64,000 bases of DNA from Pedobacter cryoconitis (lineage in GTDB: Bacteria; Bacteroidota; Bacteroidia; Sphingobacteriales; Sphingobacteriaceae): the NCBI RefSeq assembly GCF_014200595.1, contig NZ_JACHCG010000004.1:124001-188000 (forward strand), written 5' to 3'. The position numbers were made by a program, and so were the translations under genes. The notes below the pieces were generated by a model. It was not told the origin of the DNA, did no database searches, and worked only from the letters and a program-made list of their open reading frames with translations. Positions 63,693 to 64,000 of this stretch are shown here, piece after piece. Position 1 is the first letter of the stretch. Each line of letters begins with the position of its first letter.

Positions 63693-64000
63693 ATGATTTC
63701 ACAAATTCTATTTATAGCAATCACTTTAGCGGCTATCGCCTTATTCAGCTTCAACCTGAAAAAGGTCATCCGTAACATCAGAATTGGTAAAGCGGCAGAC
63801 CGTACTGACCAACCTCAAAAAAGATTGATGACCATGATCAGGGTTGCCCTTGGGCAAAGCAAGATGGTGGTACGTCCAATTCCTGCTGCCCTGCATTTTG
63901 TCGTGTACATTGGTTTTGTGATTATCAATATCGAAGTGCTCGAAATTATGATTGACGGCATGTTTGGCACTCACCGCGTATTTGGCGGGCTGGGCAGCTT
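63693..64000 (+). CDS. Membrane Fe-S oxidoreductase, N-terminal part (cut by window edge)
   Basis: The plus strand from the ATG at 63693 stays open to the window end (102 codons). It has a first transmembrane helix (MISQILFIAITLAAIALFSF), a basic loop (NLKKVIRNIRIGKAADRTDQ), the segment RVALGQSKMVVRPIPAALHF and a second helix (VVYIGFVIINIEVLEIMIDG), followed by FGTHRVFGGLG. I recognise this as the start of the large GlpC/HdrD-like 4Fe-4S membrane oxidoreductases of Bacteroidota that often neighbour electron-transfer genes. The Fe-S motifs would lie beyond the window, so the function is inferred. Confidence 0.75.
   Translation, partial: MISQILFIAITLAAIALFSFNLKKVIRNIRIGKAADRTDQPQKRLMTMIRVALGQSKMVVRPIPAALHFVVYIGFVIINIEVLEIMIDGMFGTHRVFGGLGS

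Noticed and set aside
63741..63974. 77-codon minus-strand ORF at the window end
   Set aside because: Antisense to the partial Fe-S oxidoreductase gene, whose membrane and loop motifs are clear on the plus strand.

Overview
The window looks like chromosomal DNA of a Bacteroidota bacterium, most likely Sphingobacteriaceae and Pedobacter-like. The evidence is the protein sequences, paired SusC/SusD and Oar-like TonB receptors, AT-rich leaders with almost no Shine-Dalgarno sequences, and repeated promoters with the Bacteroidota -7 box TAnnTTTG, several with TTTG or TTG 18-20 bases upstream. Family names come from recognising motifs by eye; no database search was run.

Layout. 1-7.3 kb (minus strand) is a conserved translation and transcription block: rpsU, xerC-like, hpf, four tRNAs (Thr, Tyr, Gly, Thr), tuf, tRNA-Trp, secE, nusG, rplK, rplA, rplJ, rplL and the start of rpoB (TTG start). 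7.3-20 kb holds an acyl-CoA dehydrogenase, apt, a ComEA-like protein, a PlsC-GNAT lipid acyltransferase, a thioredoxin-fold protein without its CXXC, a large Oar-like receptor, an Mpo1-like protein and RNase Y. 19.9-24.2 kb holds a 6S RNA candidate next to zapA, a coiled-coil partner gene, pheT, radC and rpsT. 24.8-32.7 kb (plus strand) holds purN-purH and the complete rod-shape cluster mreB-mreC-mreD-mrdA-rodA.

33-54.6 kb is accessory: an acidic E/P-rich protein, tdk, a GT39-like membrane protein, a small XRE regulator, two tandem 250-residue paralogues of unknown function, then an ECF sigma / FecR / SusC / SusD uptake locus. The uptake locus is followed by an HGSNAT-like acetyltransferase and a convergent operon (GntP-type permease, RidA, D-threonine-aldolase-like enzyme, M19 dipeptidase). 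No glycoside hydrolase is present, so the imported substrate may be D-residue-containing peptides or amino sugar conjugates rather than a polysaccharide; this is inference. A GMC oxidoreductase with a Tat-type small subunit follows.

54.7-64 kb contains two copies of a mobile-element-like sequence, in opposite orientation, at 55000-55635 and 62483-63314. Each has terminal inverted repeats beginning GGATCAA and an 8-bp flanking duplication. Each carries a conserved block of about 540 bp with a 10-bp tandem repeat, and a truncated small ORF whose start resembles DUF6266 proteins. Each lies beside one of two copies of tRNA-Phe. Between them are an alcohol/aldehyde dehydrogenase-DUF779 operon with a divergent AraC regulator, an outer-membrane barrel protein and a lipoprotein. 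The window ends inside a membrane Fe-S oxidoreductase gene.

The observations I rate highest are: the paired mobile elements; the unusually strong Shine-Dalgarno sequences on rpsU and hpf only, which fit bS21-dependent translational control; the 6S RNA candidate; and the duplicated, internally repeated 250-residue proteins.
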